DNA of 64,000 bases from the NCBI RefSeq assembly GCF_041821045.1, contig NZ_JBGUAW010000004.1:248001-312000 (forward strand). The letters run 5' to 3'. Source of the stretch: Thiohalorhabdus sp. Cl-TMA (GTDB taxonomy: Bacteria > Pseudomonadota > Gammaproteobacteria > Thiohalorhabdales > Thiohalorhabdaceae). This document shows positions 1 to 9,009 of this stretch, in pieces. The notes beneath the pieces were generated by a model, which did no database searches, was not told the DNA's origin, and worked only from the letters and a program-made list of their open reading frames with translations. The position numbers were made by a program, and so were the translations under genes. Every line of letters starts with the position of its first letter. Within the stretch, counting starts at the first letter, position 1.

Positions 1-680
1 ACGAGCTCGTCGCCCACGGTCAGATTGCCGGCGGGCACGGCGATATTCTTGGCCTGCAGCGCGGCGAATATGGCCTCGGGGGAGACACCGAACCGGCTCA
101 TCTGGTCCCGCTGCATCTCCACGTAGATGGTCTCGGGGAGCGCCCCGTAAAGGGTGATGCGCTTGACGTCCTCGGCGCCTAGCAGCTCCCGCTGCAGGAA
201 CTTGGCGACTTCGTAGCGCTCCTGCGCGCTATAGCCCTTGCCGGTGAGGGCCACGTAGACCCCGTAGACATCGCCGAAATCGTCGTTGACCACGGAAGGG
301 CCCGCTCCCGGGGGGAGGTTGCGCTGAGCGTCGTGGACCTTGCGGCGCAGCTCGTCCCAGACCTGGGGCAGGGAGGATTTGTCGTACTGGTCTTTTATGG
401 TGGCATTGACTTCCGAGCGACCGCGGGAGGAACGAGAAGTGACGAATTTAAGCTGGCCCATCTCCTGGACGGCCCGCTCAATGACGTTGGTGACCTCCTC
501 CTCCACCTCCCGGGCCGAGGCCCCCGGATAGGGGGTGATGACCACCGCCTCCTTGATGGTGAACTCGGGGTCCTCCAGCCAGGAGAGGTTAAAGAAGGAG
601 CTGGCACCGACCACCACCATGAGCACGGTCAGCACCCAGACCGTGATGTTGTTGCGGAGGCTCCATTCGGCGAGGTTCAT
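1..680 (-). CDS. RND efflux pump inner-membrane subunit, N-terminal part (cut by window edge)
   Basis: The first 226 residues of an AcrB/MexB-like resistance-nodulation-division pump, which exports substrates from inner membrane or periplasm using the proton gradient. The start MNLAEWSLRNN is followed by the first membrane helix (about residues 11-31) and then by porter-domain sequence (YPGASAREVEEEV, VHDAQRNLPPGAG) typical of the family. The reading frame runs off the left edge without a stop, so most of the roughly 1000-residue protein is missing. It follows the adaptor gene at 792-1883 by 111 bases in the same direction, the usual adaptor-then-pump operon. The substrate cannot be told from this fragment. 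Confidence 0.93.
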   Translation of the reverse strand, partial: MNLAEWSLRNNITVWVLTVLMVVVGASSFFNLSWLEDPEFTIKEAVVITPYPGASAREVEEEVTNVIERAVQEMGQLKFVTSRSSRGRSEVNATIKDQYDKSSLPQVWDELRRKVHDAQRNLPPGAGPSVVNDDFGDVYGVYVALTGKGYSAQERYEVAKFLQRELLGAEDVKRITLYGALPETIYVEMQRDQMSRFGVSPEAIFAALQAKNIAVPAGNLTVGDEL

Positions 681-791
681 TGCAGACGCCACCCCGCGTT
701 AAACGGCCCCTTTTGAGGCGGCGTCCCCGCCGCGACCCGCAGGGCGGCGTCATACAGACGCCGCACGGCGGCTGAACGCCCGGTCCACGTC

Positions 792-1883
792 CTAATAGTC
801 AATTTCCTCCACCGGATTCACCTTCATCCCCTCCTCCAACTGGGTCACCCCGGCAACCGCAATGCGGTCCCCCCGCTCCAGGCCCTCCAGTACGCGGATA
901 CTGTCCGACCCAGTGAGCTCCCCCGTTTCCACCTTCCGGCGGTACACCTTGTTGGTCTTCGGATCCACCACCCACACCGAAGGGGCCCCGGACTCGGCGG
1001 CGAATACCGCCGATGCGGGAAGGACAAAGCCCTTCCTACCTGGCTGTTCCTTCTCTGCCTTGGGCCGGGCAATAAGCGAGGCGGTCATTCCGGGGAGGAG
1101 GTTGGCATTCTCCGGCTGGGGGAGCGCGAAGACGTATTCGAAGGTTTGCGTCACCGGGTCCGCCTCGGTGGCGAACTCCTTGAGGGTGACGGGGAATTCC
1201 TGCTCCGGCAGCGACTCGAACACCGCCACCATCTCCGCCCGCGGCGCCTGTCCGCGGCGGGCCACGATGCGCTCGGGGGCGTCCACCACCAGCTCGATGG
1301 TGGTGATGTCCTGGATGCTGGCCACCGGCTCCTTGGCCTGCACCTCCTGGAACTGGTCCACCATCACCCGGGCCACCACCCCCTCGAAGGGCGATCGCAG
1401 CACGGTGTCCTCCACATCCTTCCGGGCCTTTTCCAGGGCCGCCTCGGCCTTCTGCATGCGGGCCCGCGCCTGTTCGAATTCGGTTTGCGAAACGAATCCT
1501 CCCTTCACCAGCTTTCGGGCGCGCCGAAAACTGGCGCGGGCCTCCTGGTATTCCGCGCGGGCGGACTGCAAGCTGGACCGGTAACGCTGGGCGTCCAGAC
1601 GGGCCACCAGGCCACCCTTACCGATGGTCTGCCCTTCTTGAACCGGCAGCTCCACCACCTGGCCGGAGACCTGAAAGGCGATATCCACCCGCTGCGCCGC
1701 CCGCACCGTTGCCGGGAACCGCCGGCTACCCGCCACCTCCGCCCCGGTGAGCACCATGGTCTTGACCGGTCGAACCGTCCGCTCCCGCTGCGCATCCTGC
1801 TCCTCCCCCCGCTCGCAGGCGCCCAAGACCGCCACCAGGACGAGGATGAGCGCGTTTACCAGGATTCTGCGGGAGTTCGCCAT
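792..1883 (-). CDS. RND efflux periplasmic adaptor lipoprotein (HlyD/membrane fusion family)
   Basis: A 363-residue membrane-fusion protein that links an RND pump to an outer-membrane channel. A lipoprotein signal (LVAVLGAC, lipid-carrying Cys23) is followed by the barrel-sandwich and alpha-hairpin regions with long Ala/Arg/Glu coiled-coil helices (residues about 95-160), then beta-barrel and membrane-proximal domains. I chose the ATG at 1883 because a purine-rich GAAGG lies just upstream and the lipobox is then at the right distance; the frame stays open 33 codons further but without signal features. The partner pump is the next gene downstream. No TolC-like channel gene is visible in the window. 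Confidence 0.93.
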   Translation of the reverse strand: MANSRRILVNALILVLVAVLGACERGEEQDAQRERTVRPVKTMVLTGAEVAGSRRFPATVRAAQRVDIAFQVSGQVVELPVQEGQTIGKGGLVARLDAQRYRSSLQSARAEYQEARASFRRARKLVKGGFVSQTEFEQARARMQKAEAALEKARKDVEDTVLRSPFEGVVARVMVDQFQEVQAKEPVASIQDITTIELVVDAPERIVARRGQAPRAEMVAVFESLPEQEFPVTLKEFATEADPVTQTFEYVFALPQPENANLLPGMTASLIARPKAEKEQPGRKGFVLPASAVFAAESGAPSVWVVDPKTNKVYRRKVETGELTGSDSIRVLEGLERGDRIAVAGVTQLEEGMKVNPVEEIDY

Positions 1884-2176
1884 GGATGCCTTCTTAGCGC
1901 CCAAACCAGGAGGGTTCATTACCTGTCTGGTATCTGGCAGGCGGGGATTCACCGAAAGGTCGGGTGCCCTGACCAACGGCATAAATGACAGTGACTATCA
2001 ATTATCTATAGGCACAGTTAGGCTTCCACAGCAAGGTGGTGACAACCCTACCGGTCCCAAATTCAAGAGGACTGATGCGGTTTGTGCGGTTTGCGCCCGG
2101 GGGTCACGGGGGAGGGGAAAGCATTTGGCAGCAATGCAAACAGGACAGGGAGACACCAAGCTTTACTTGGGAAAGC

Positions 2177-2213
2177 TTCCAGCCCGATGGCCGCTGCGCC
2201 AATCGGGCTGGAA
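2177..2213 (-). terminator. Hairpin behind the barrel gene, probable terminator
   Basis: Perfect 12-base inverted arms (2177-2188 and 2202-2213, TTCCAGCCCGAT and its complement) enclose a 13-base loop, starting 18 bases after the stop of the minus-strand barrel gene. There is no strong T-run on the minus strand, so termination could be weak or the hairpin may protect the mRNA end. Confidence 0.55.
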
Positions 2214-2231
2214 GGGGGTCAGAACAAAGGC

Positions 2232-2852
2232 TCAGAATTGCCAGAGCACGGATGCGCTGATCAGCTCATTGTCCAGGTTCTTCAGCGGCCCTTCGCCCAT
2301 CTCGATCCGCTCGTACTCCGCCCGGACTGAGAAATTGAGTGGCAGGTTCACCTCCGCGCCCAGGCCCCAGGCGAAGTCCGTGCCGTCGGGGGTGTTGTCG
2401 ATTTCGCTCTCGAAGCCGTCCCCTTGAAGCTTGGCGTTGACGCTCCAGTCGGCCACGCCCACCTTGCCGAAGAAGTCGAAGGCATTCGCAATGGGCAGAT
2501 ACCCCACCAAATACCCATACCAGGCCTCGGTATCGGCCTTGAGGCGATTACCGCCCAGGTCCTCGGTCAGATTGCCCGCGGGATTGCCGAGATCCGCGTA
2601 GGCCGCCTCGATGCTGACATAGGGCGTGAAACGATAACCGAGAAAGGCCTTGTAGGCGGTATCCGACTCATCCAGGGAATAATCGATGCCGCCCACTTCT
2701 CCTTCCTGCTTGTAGCTGTACTGGCCGACACCGGCACCGAAGTAGACACCCCGCCAACCGGGGCCTACATCCTCGGCAGCCTGAGCCGTTGCGGTTCCAG
2801 CCGCCAGCAGGACACCCGTGGCGGTCGCGATGAGGCGCTTTTGGTAGCCCAT
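2232..2852 (-). CDS. OmpA-like 8-stranded outer-membrane beta-barrel protein
   Basis: A 206-residue exported protein. A Sec signal peptide ends near AQA-AEDV (about residue 25). The mature part alternates Gly/aromatic strands (GVYFGAGVGQYSY, AYKAFLGYRF, FSVRAEYERIEMG) and ends in WQF, the C-terminal Phe recognised by the BAM machinery. This matches small opacity/OmpA-type barrels without a peptidoglycan domain. Start chosen at the ATG at 2852, preceded by GGGGAT. It resembles, but is not identical to, the barrel protein at 6415-6984. It is monocistronic, with a hairpin after the stop. Specific function unknown. Confidence 0.85.
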   Translation of the reverse strand: MGYQKRLIATATGVLLAAGTATAQAAEDVGPGWRGVYFGAGVGQYSYKQEGEVGGIDYSLDESDTAYKAFLGYRFTPYVSIEAAYADLGNPAGNLTEDLGGNRLKADTEAWYGYLVGYLPIANAFDFFGKVGVADWSVNAKLQGDGFESEIDNTPDGTDFAWGLGAEVNLPLNFSVRAEYERIEMGEGPLKNLDNELISASVLWQF

Positions 2853-3041
2853 TTTGGTATCCCCAAATATCTTCGAACGTGAAGAATCCTTCATACCAAA
2901 ATAGGGCTTCGGGCCGGGCCCATGGGATTGGGAGGTTTGGCTACGCTGTACAGGCCACTCCCATGGGGTCCAGAGCACCAGGGCGGGCTACTTGCACGCG
3001 ACCCCGACCCCATGGGGGCGTCTAAGCGGCCTGAGGCACCG

Positions 3042-3566
3042 CTAGCGGTCCGGAATGGTCCCGGAACCGGCTCCTTGTGGCGGGTGCAGCTTTACGAAGC
3101 TGTCAAAGGCGAGGTAGGCCAGGAGATACCAGGGGGCGGCCTCGATCTGGAGACCGTGACGCAGCGCTTGGCGCACGGCGAGTCCCGCGAAGCCCGCGGG
3201 GACCAGGATCCGGAGATCGAGCAAGCCGCGCGAAGACAGTCTTAGGCGGCGGTTCAAGTCATTCACGGCGTTGATTAGCACGCTACCGGGGCCGGCGCCC
3301 CGCTCCAATTCCGTTCCCACATCAGTGGTACCGGCCAGGAGAATGCCCAAGTCCTCCAGCACCGCTTTGATGTCGGTCAGGGCCCCGGGCTCGTGATGCA
3401 CGATGAGGCTACCCGTTCTGGATCTGATCTCCACCCCGTGCGCCTTCGATGCACTCCGGAGCGTCTGCGCTATCCGCCACGTTTCCCGGCCACCGCGTAG
3501 GTTTTCCGCAACCCTCATGCGGGTTCGCCTCGGCGTGTGGTGGGCGATTCGGATTTCCTCGGCCAT
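3042..3566 (-). CDS. HMA2-like (degenerate heavy-metal-associated fold) protein
   Basis: A 174-residue protein resembling the HMA2 family (ferredoxin-like fold found alone or in front of P-type ATPases). The N-terminal half (HHTPRRTRMRV, SASKAHGVEIRSRTGSLIVHHEP, ALTDIKAVLEDLGI) shows the beta-alpha-beta repeat pattern but has no CxxC metal site. The C-terminal half has two hydrophobic segments (LDLRILVPAGFAGLAV and APWYLLAYLAFDSFVKL) that could be membrane helices. Start at the ATG at 3566. It lies 49 bases downstream of the phospholipase D gene on the same strand and may be cotranscribed. Role unknown. Confidence 0.7.
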   Translation of the reverse strand: MAEEIRIAHHTPRRTRMRVAENLRGGRETWRIAQTLRSASKAHGVEIRSRTGSLIVHHEPGALTDIKAVLEDLGILLAGTTDVGTELERGAGPGSVLINAVNDLNRRLRLSSRGLLDLRILVPAGFAGLAVRQALRHGLQIEAAPWYLLAYLAFDSFVKLHPPQGAGSGTIPDR

Positions 3567-3615
3567 GCCCGCCCCCTGTTTGTCCGTCCCTGTGCTTCCG
3601 TGGTTCCGCCCGGGC

Positions 3616-5271
3616 TCAGAGCTGACCCTCCGGCACAAAAATGGACAGGACTCCGTTAAGGAACCGGCGCCACCAGCTCGTTTCCGGGTCGGTCTCGAAT
3701 CGCTTCTTCTTCCCCTGTTCGCTAACCGTTTCCCAGACCAGCTTCGGGCGGTCGACGTCATCCCACGCCATGGTTGGGCGTGGCGGCGGCTGGTGCATTA
3801 TCGGGGCATATTCGAGGTCGAGCCGGTAAGCCCCGGTGGCGAGCTGGTTCTCCACCGTGCTTAACACCTCCCCCGCAAACTCCCGGCTCTCGACAATGAC
3901 CCCCAGCTCGCTGTTCAGCCGCAGGGAGCGGGGATCCAGGTTCATGGACCCGACAAAGGTTTCTTTCCGGTCGAATATGAATACCTTGGCATGCAGACTG
4001 CCGCCGGAAGGGCCCTTGGACCCTAGTGGGCCGCCCCGCTTCCTTTCCTCCGGGAGCCGGGCGGAGGGCTTTAGCTCGTAGAGCTCCACGCCGGCGCGCA
4101 GCAGCGGCACCCGGTAGCGGACATAGCCGGCGAAGGACGGAGAGTCGATGGAGGCCAGGGAGTTGGTGAGGATGCGTACGTCGACGCCTTGCTGCTCCAA
4201 TTTCCTGAACAGCTCCACGCCGGATTCCCCGGGAACGAAATACGGGGAAATAATGAAGAGCTCTTGGTCCAGCCCCTCCACAATGGACCGTAGCTGCGGT
4301 CCGAGGTGGCCCGACGGGTCCTCCGGATCGGTGCCAAACTTGCTCGGGGCGTCGGAGACCACGTAAGCCTCCGCCCACAGCATCGACAGCTCGCCGCTTT
4401 TGGCCTCTTCAACGAATTCGCCACCCTGAACGGCCTCGGCATATTCGGATCGGCGGGCCTTCCGGACATGGGCGGCGAGCCGCTCGCGAAGCTCCCTCAG
4501 GTCGGCCCGGGTAGGCGGCTCCCCCTCTCCCTCCAGGACCGCTACCGGGATGGCGAACTTGCTGTTCCAGTAGGCATCGAAAGATCGGGATACCTCCCGC
4601 ACCACCGGCCCCACGGTAAGGACGTCGAAATCCCGGTAGTCGTGCTCGGGCTTGGCTTCGAAGTATTCATCGGCGATGTTGCGCCCGCCGACGATTGCGG
4701 CTTGGTTATCCGCCACGAAGGCCTTGTTGTGCATGCGCCGGTTCAGGCGGCTGAACTGGGTGAGGAATTGGATGCCGAGGAAGCCCCGCTCGGCGAAGGG
4801 ATTGAACATCCGCACCTGGACATTGGGGTGGAGCGCGAAGGTCTTGAGCGCCCGGTCATAGCCATATTCCGACAGGTCATCGAGCAGCAGGCGCACCCGG
4901 ACACCGCGGTCGGCGGCCCGCATCAGCGCGGCCAGCACCGATCTGCCAGTGAGGTCCCCGCTCCAGATGTAGTACTGGGCGTCGAGAGTGCGTTGGGCGG
5001 CGTTGGCCAGCCCGATACGCGCCGCCAGGGCATCGGTGCCATATCGCAGGGAATGGATCCCGGAAAGGTCGCCCCCGTGGGCGGCCACCCGGGGAGCAAA
5101 CAATTGCCCGAGCTTCGTGTCCCCCGTAGGCTCGACGGCCTGGGAGGGGGTACGCTCAAAATCCGTGGGCAGGGTCGCGCAGCCGGCCAGGGCCAAAAGG
5201 AGAAACAATAAAGGCACTATCCCCGGTCCCGGCGTCCTACTTCCAGGGCCCTGGCGGGTCTGTCGCCTCAT
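3616..5271 (-). CDS. Phospholipase D-like lipoprotein (ClsC/cardiolipin synthase-type)
   Basis: A 551-residue phospholipase D superfamily protein with both HKD catalytic motifs: HNK at residues 181-183 (HNKAFVADNQAAIVGGRN) and HAK at 427-429 (HAKVFIFDRKETFVGSMN). Such proteins transfer phosphatidyl groups, as in ClsC-type cardiolipin synthesis with phosphatidylethanolamine as donor. The N terminus carries a hydrophobic stretch ending in LALAGC, so Cys31 may be lipidated and the enzyme would face the periplasm. The ATG at 5271 is preferred over one at 5340 because AAGGAAGAG lies before it. The protein is slightly longer than ClsC; substrate assignment is by family only. Confidence 0.85.
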   Translation of the reverse strand: MRRQTRQGPGSRTPGPGIVPLLFLLLALAGCATLPTDFERTPSQAVEPTGDTKLGQLFAPRVAAHGGDLSGIHSLRYGTDALAARIGLANAAQRTLDAQYYIWSGDLTGRSVLAALMRAADRGVRVRLLLDDLSEYGYDRALKTFALHPNVQVRMFNPFAERGFLGIQFLTQFSRLNRRMHNKAFVADNQAAIVGGRNIADEYFEAKPEHDYRDFDVLTVGPVVREVSRSFDAYWNSKFAIPVAVLEGEGEPPTRADLRELRERLAAHVRKARRSEYAEAVQGGEFVEEAKSGELSMLWAEAYVVSDAPSKFGTDPEDPSGHLGPQLRSIVEGLDQELFIISPYFVPGESGVELFRKLEQQGVDVRILTNSLASIDSPSFAGYVRYRVPLLRAGVELYELKPSARLPEERKRGGPLGSKGPSGGSLHAKVFIFDRKETFVGSMNLDPRSLRLNSELGVIVESREFAGEVLSTVENQLATGAYRLDLEYAPIMHQPPPRPTMAWDDVDRPKLVWETVSEQGKKKRFETDPETSWWRRFLNGVLSIFVPEGQL

Positions 5272-5370
5272 TCCCGCTCTTCCTTGCAATGTCGGCAAGG
5301 GTTCATTTACGGGGCCTCCTCGGAGCGCCGGGTAGCCCAACCCAGTCCCGGTCCGTGGCCACCCTCCCGC

Positions 5371-5835
5371 CTAGTCCAGCCACACCATTTCCGTATGGCC
5401 GAAGCCGAGCTCATAGTTCAGCACCGAGATCACCTCCGGTGTGATGCGGATCAGGGCCATCTCGTCCATCTCGGCCAGACTTTCGTCCGACCCCAGGAGC
5501 TCGGTTATCTGGGGGAATTTCTTCAGCATCAGGTCCAGGGCTCTCTGGATTTCCGCCTCATCGTCCACCAGCTCCGCCCGGCCCCCCATGGAAAGTCCCT
5601 TGATCTTGTTCCAGTCCGCGTAGTCGCGGTCCACGGTCAGGGAAGCCCTCGAATCCTTGGCGATGTTCGCCGCCTTCTGGCTGTCCGCACCCACACCCAC
5701 ATACAGGGTCAGGCCGTCATTCACGTAGCCCACGGTAATGGCCTGGGGATAACCGTCGGGACGTACCGTGGCCAGGGTCAGGATGTTGTGATCGGCCAGC
5801 AGGTCGAGGATGAAGCGCTCGGTTTCTTCGTTCAT
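5371..5835 (-). CDS. Pyridoxamine 5'-phosphate oxidase-like flavin-binding protein
   Basis: A 154-residue single-domain protein of the split-barrel PNPOx-like family (ILDLLADHNILTLATVRPDGYPQAITVGYV, then SLTVDRDYADWNKIKGLSMGG). These bind FMN, F420 or heme and are often general oxidoreductases; true vitamin B6 synthesis is unlikely for this short subgroup. Starts MNEETERF at 5835. It is followed on the other side by the K+ channel-like gene, also on the minus strand, but separated by 124 bases. No specific substrate can be assigned. Confidence 0.82.
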   Translation of the reverse strand: MNEETERFILDLLADHNILTLATVRPDGYPQAITVGYVNDGLTLYVGVGADSQKAANIAKDSRASLTVDRDYADWNKIKGLSMGGRAELVDDEAEIQRALDLMLKKFPQITELLGSDESLAEMDEMALIRITPEVISVLNYELGFGHTEMVWLD

Positions 5836-5959
5836 TGCCCGAGCTCCAGGGTTTTGCCCGAAACAGCCACCTTGGCTCCAACGGAGCTGGGGGAAACAGG
5901 AGTCCAGAAAATTGGACTGTATATCCCGTTCCCCCCTGGGCGGCCATTAGGGCCCTTCC

Positions 5960-6298
5960 TCACCTTTTGGAGTAATCCGTGGTCCCTTGGAGCTGCTGGA
6001 AGGTAAGGCTGGCAGCCTCCACGGCGACGGCGATGACGAGCCCGGTGGTAATCAGCCCGAACAGGCCGATAAAAACCGCCAGCGCCCTGCCGAGGCCCGA
6101 TACCGGCCGCATGTCCCCATAACCGATAGTCAGGGCGGTAATGAAACCGAAATACAGGCTGTTCCCGAATGACCAGCCTTCCCGATAGCCGGCGGCAGCC
6201 GAAAGAAGGGAGATAATCATCATCAGGCCGAGCAAGAGCGGCAATCCCTCGCCTAGCATGCCGCCCAGATTCCACAGAAACTCGACCGTGAACCTCAT
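5960..6298 (-). CDS. Two-helix potassium channel-like protein
   Basis: A 112-residue membrane protein with the ion-channel pore layout: helix 1 (about residues 18-36), pore loop with the selectivity filter TIGYGD at 57-62, and helix 2 (about 70-92). This is the Ion_trans_2/KcsA-like module; four copies would form a K+ pore. There is no cytoplasmic RCK or ligand-binding domain, so gating is unclear. Start at 6298. The pattern is very clear though the protein is short. Confidence 0.88.
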   Translation of the reverse strand: MRFTVEFLWNLGGMLGEGLPLLLGLMMIISLLSAAAGYREGWSFGNSLYFGFITALTIGYGDMRPVSGLGRALAVFIGLFGLITTGLVIAVAVEAASLTFQQLQGTTDYSKR

Positions 6299-6414
6299 CC
6301 CCTCTCCTCTCGGCCGCTAAGCCAGAGCGAGCTGAGGCCGATTACCCGCTTGGCAACCGTTACCTTTTAGATCCGGCAAGAAAGGCCAACTTTCCTGAAT
6401 ACGCCAATACCGAT

Positions 6415-6984
6415 CTAGAAGGTGTAGAGCGCGCTGAGCGAGGTCATCTCCAATTCCTTGTTCCCGCCCAGGTCGAACAGCTCATACTCGAGGCGCCCGG
6501 TTATGGACAGGACCTGGATGCGGGCGCCGATGCCGTAGGCCGGATCCGTGCTGGAATCGCTGCGGGAGAACCCGGGCCCGTCGATCTCGCTGTTCCAGGT
6601 GATGAACCCGGTCTTGGCGAAGACCCCGAGGGGGCCGAAGCTAACTCCGGCGACCCCGAAGCCGTCGAAGGCGGTCTGCTCGTAGGTAACCTTGTCGCCG
6701 CCCACCCTTTCCGAGGCCTTGCCGAAATCCACATAGGAGCCCTCCAGACCGAGATCCAGGAAGGGCAGCCAGCCGAAGTTGTACCCCAGGATCAGCTTGT
6801 AGGCGGAGTCGTTACCGCTCACGGTGGCCTCACCGCCACCGGGCAGGTCGGCGCTGGCCTCCAGCCGCGCGTTTCCCACGCCCGCACCGACATAGAGCCC
6901 GCTCTGTCCGCCGGCCTGTCCCGCCAGCGGCCAGCCCACCAGGACGGCGGCCCCCGTTATCAGAAGCATCTTCCGAACCGGCAT
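6415..6984 (-). CDS. OmpA-like outer-membrane beta-barrel protein
   Basis: A 189-residue exported protein with a signal peptide (MPVRKMLLITGAAVLVGWPLAGQAGG) and alternating amphipathic strands (GLYVGAGVGNARL, SAYKLILGYNFG, GRLEYELFDLGG), ending in YTF with the terminal Phe needed for outer-membrane insertion. It shares the SAYK/TAYK-xxLGYxF signature with the barrel at 2232-2852, so the two are probably distant paralogs. No peptidoglycan-binding domain is present. Function unknown. Confidence 0.83.
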   Translation of the reverse strand: MPVRKMLLITGAAVLVGWPLAGQAGGQSGLYVGAGVGNARLEASADLPGGGEATVSGNDSAYKLILGYNFGWLPFLDLGLEGSYVDFGKASERVGGDKVTYEQTAFDGFGVAGVSFGPLGVFAKTGFITWNSEIDGPGFSRSDSSTDPAYGIGARIQVLSITGRLEYELFDLGGNKELEMTSLSALYTF

Positions 6985-7326
6985 TGCTGCCTCCTCTGTC
7001 TGGCTTCCATGGCCGGAGGCTGCCTACCACGCATACCCGGTGCAGACGGCCCCCTCCCGTCTGCATAAACCTCGTCCGGACGGGCCGGCAACGGAAAGCT
7101 GGCCGCAACTTGGCCGGGCTCGGTTTGGGGACGCGGACGATCCGGGCACGGCCGCACCGGCAAGGGTTCAGGAGGGCAATGGGCGGGGAAATCGGGAAAG
7201 GCGAAGGGATCAGGGCGTGGCGGTAGCGCGCCTCGACCCCGCCCGGAGCCCGGGGCACGCACCTCCCCGGTCCGCCGGGCAGGAAATCGGCCACGGAGGG
7301 CCCACGGCCCCCTCGGGCCCTAGGGC
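6985..7326. other. Intergenic stretch without a recognisable gene
   Basis: 342 bases of very GC-rich sequence between the barrel gene and a small membrane peptide gene. The open frames here are Pro/Arg-rich with no domain pattern or good ribosome site. It presumably contains the barrel gene promoter, but I could not place boxes with confidence. Confidence 0.5.
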
Positions 7327-7518
7327 TCAGTGAAACAGATGCCCGCGGCGAAGGTGGCCCTTGCGGTTGAAATAATGGCCCTTGCGGCGGAGCAGGTAGC
7401 CCCTCTCCCCGCGCCGGGACCGCCGGGACATCCAGAAAGGCACCGCGATGGCGGATACCAGGGCCACCCCGATCGATCCGAGATAGGCGAAGCGCGGCAT
7501 GCGGTTACGTGCTCTCAT
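7327..7518 (-). CDS. Small basic single-pass membrane protein
   Basis: A 63-residue protein with one hydrophobic segment (FAYLGSIGVALVSAIAVPFWM, about residues 10-30) followed by a strongly basic tail rich in Arg, Lys, Gly and His (RRKGHYFNRKGH pattern). AGGGG lies before the ATG at 7518. I recognise no family. The basic, repetitive tail could bind anionic lipid or nucleic acid, but that is speculation. A true gene is likely, given the helix and ribosome site, though not certain. Confidence 0.5.
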   Translation of the reverse strand: MRARNRMPRFAYLGSIGVALVSAIAVPFWMSRRSRRGERGYLLRRKGHYFNRKGHLRRGHLFH

Positions 7519-7770
7519 GGTTGATTCCCCTGTCGGTTGGAGGCGGACCGGGCATCCCGGTGCATGGTTGGTCCCGCCCGCCGTTTCCCGGGGGCGGACG
7601 CTCCGCTCCGGGTCCGTTCCCCGCATGAACAGGCATTCGGGAGAACAGTACTTTCAAGGCCTTTCTTGAATGAGAAATTGCGCCCGGCCAGGAGTTCCGG
7701 ATGTAGGGGAGCATGCCTAGGAGCGGAGGCATCGCGGCAGCCGGGGAGATAGCCCCGGGAGGGAGCGAGG

Positions 7771-8271
7771 CTATCCGGATTGGAGGGGCGCCACCGGGTC
7801 GGCGACCCGCATCCCGCCGCCTTCCAGTACCCGGGCGGTAAGGCCGCCGTGGCCGCGGACGGCATTGTAGCCCCCCGGCCCCAGCACCTCCTCCATCCGC
7901 GAGCAGGGATGGCAAAGGCCCGTGCCCTCCAGCACCGCCTCGCCGATGCGGAACCTGCAATCCTTCAGGGCCAGCAGGTTGATGCCCCCCACCACCAGAT
8001 TGCGCCGCAGAAGCGCGGGGTCCAGCGGGCTCTCCCATCCCGCCAGCGCGGCGATCACCGGTAGGTGCTCCGCCTGGATGAGGGTGACCTGGCGCTTCCC
8101 CGAGGCGGCATAGCGGTCGCCTTCCAGGCCGCTCCCGGCAACGGCGGTGACGGCCTCCGGGGCCTCCATGGCCGTGCGCCGGCCGGGCCGGATACCGATC
8201 CAGACCAGCTCGCCCCCGCGGGGAAAGGTGCTACGCAGGTGCTCCAGCGTTATGCCGGTCGGTTCTTCCAT
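7771..8271 (-). CDS. MOSC domain protein
   Basis: A 166-residue stand-alone MOSC domain, the fold of molybdenum cofactor sulfurase C-termini and YiiM-like proteins. Typical signatures are GSGLEGDRYAASGKRQVTLIQAEHL, the LRRNLVVGGINLLALK stretch and GLCHPCSRMEEVLGPGGYNAVRGHGGLTARV with the conserved cysteines. Such proteins act in sulfur transfer or in reducing N-hydroxylated compounds with bound molybdenum cofactor. Start MEEPTG at 8271. It lies 48 bases downstream of the HemG-like gene on the same strand, suggesting a small operon. Confidence 0.88.
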   Translation of the reverse strand: MEEPTGITLEHLRSTFPRGGELVWIGIRPGRRTAMEAPEAVTAVAGSGLEGDRYAASGKRQVTLIQAEHLPVIAALAGWESPLDPALLRRNLVVGGINLLALKDCRFRIGEAVLEGTGLCHPCSRMEEVLGPGGYNAVRGHGGLTARVLEGGGMRVADPVAPLQSG

Positions 8272-8319
8272 GGCGGGTAAGCTTCCCTCTCGGGCGCAAG
8301 GGGCTGTATAGCCGGGGAA

Positions 8320-8892
8320 TCAGCCGGAAGCCACGTCCATCCGCCCGGCACGCTGCCGGGACACCGCCTGCAGGAATTGCTCCCCGAAAAGGCGCACCGC
8401 CTCCCAGTCGGTGAATTCCCAGTCCCGGCTGGTATCGGTGGGGCCGCCGGCGCGCCGGAGGATCTGGCGCATCATCCAGCGCTTCAGGCGCCCGTAGCGG
8501 GTATAGGGAACGGCCCCGGCGAAGGCCGCCCATTGTCCGGGCTGCCAGCCCTCCTCGGCAAGGAAGGCCGTCACCAGCTCCCGGACCTGGGCCTGGGACT
8601 CCGGATCGGGGCTGGCCGCTGCAGCGCTCACGGAGAAGAAGGCGCACGGCCGGGCCCGCAGCTCCTCCAGATACCTCTGTATGAAGCGTCGGATGTAGGG
8701 CTGATGGCGGGCCATGTGCACGGAGGCGCCCACCAGCACCCCCGCGTAGGGGGTCAGGGCCAGGCCGCGCGGCAGGGCATCCCCCTGGTACAGGTCCGCG
8801 TCGTGCCCAACCTCCCGGCACTGCCGGGCAAGGACTTCGGCGATCTTGCGGGTCTGGCCTTCGCCGGTTCCGTAAACGATCAGCATCCGCAT
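8320..8892 (-). CDS. hemG: Flavodoxin-domain protein, HemG-type protoporphyrinogen IX dehydrogenase
   Basis: A 190-residue flavodoxin-like protein. The FMN phosphate-binding loop VYGTGEGQTRKIAE at residues 6-19 and the VGASVHMARHQPYIRRFI segment are typical of HemG, the quinone-linked enzyme oxidising protoporphyrinogen IX in heme synthesis. The C-terminal half (AFAGAVPYTRYGRLKRWMMRQIL) also follows HemG. Length fits the family (about 180). Start ATG at 8892. Other flavodoxin-fold oxidoreductases remain possible. Confidence 0.72.
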   Translation of the reverse strand: MRMLIVYGTGEGQTRKIAEVLARQCREVGHDADLYQGDALPRGLALTPYAGVLVGASVHMARHQPYIRRFIQRYLEELRARPCAFFSVSAAAASPDPESQAQVRELVTAFLAEEGWQPGQWAAFAGAVPYTRYGRLKRWMMRQILRRAGGPTDTSRDWEFTDWEAVRLFGEQFLQAVSRQRAGRMDVASG

Positions 8893-9009
8893 CCCGTTCC
8901 CCCTCGCCGGAAGCCGGCCCGGTCAAACTGCCCCGGGCCTTCGGGCCAGGAATAGCAGAGTCCCGCGGGACCGGGAATCGGGAGGGATCCGGAAACGGGA
9001 GCAGGAACC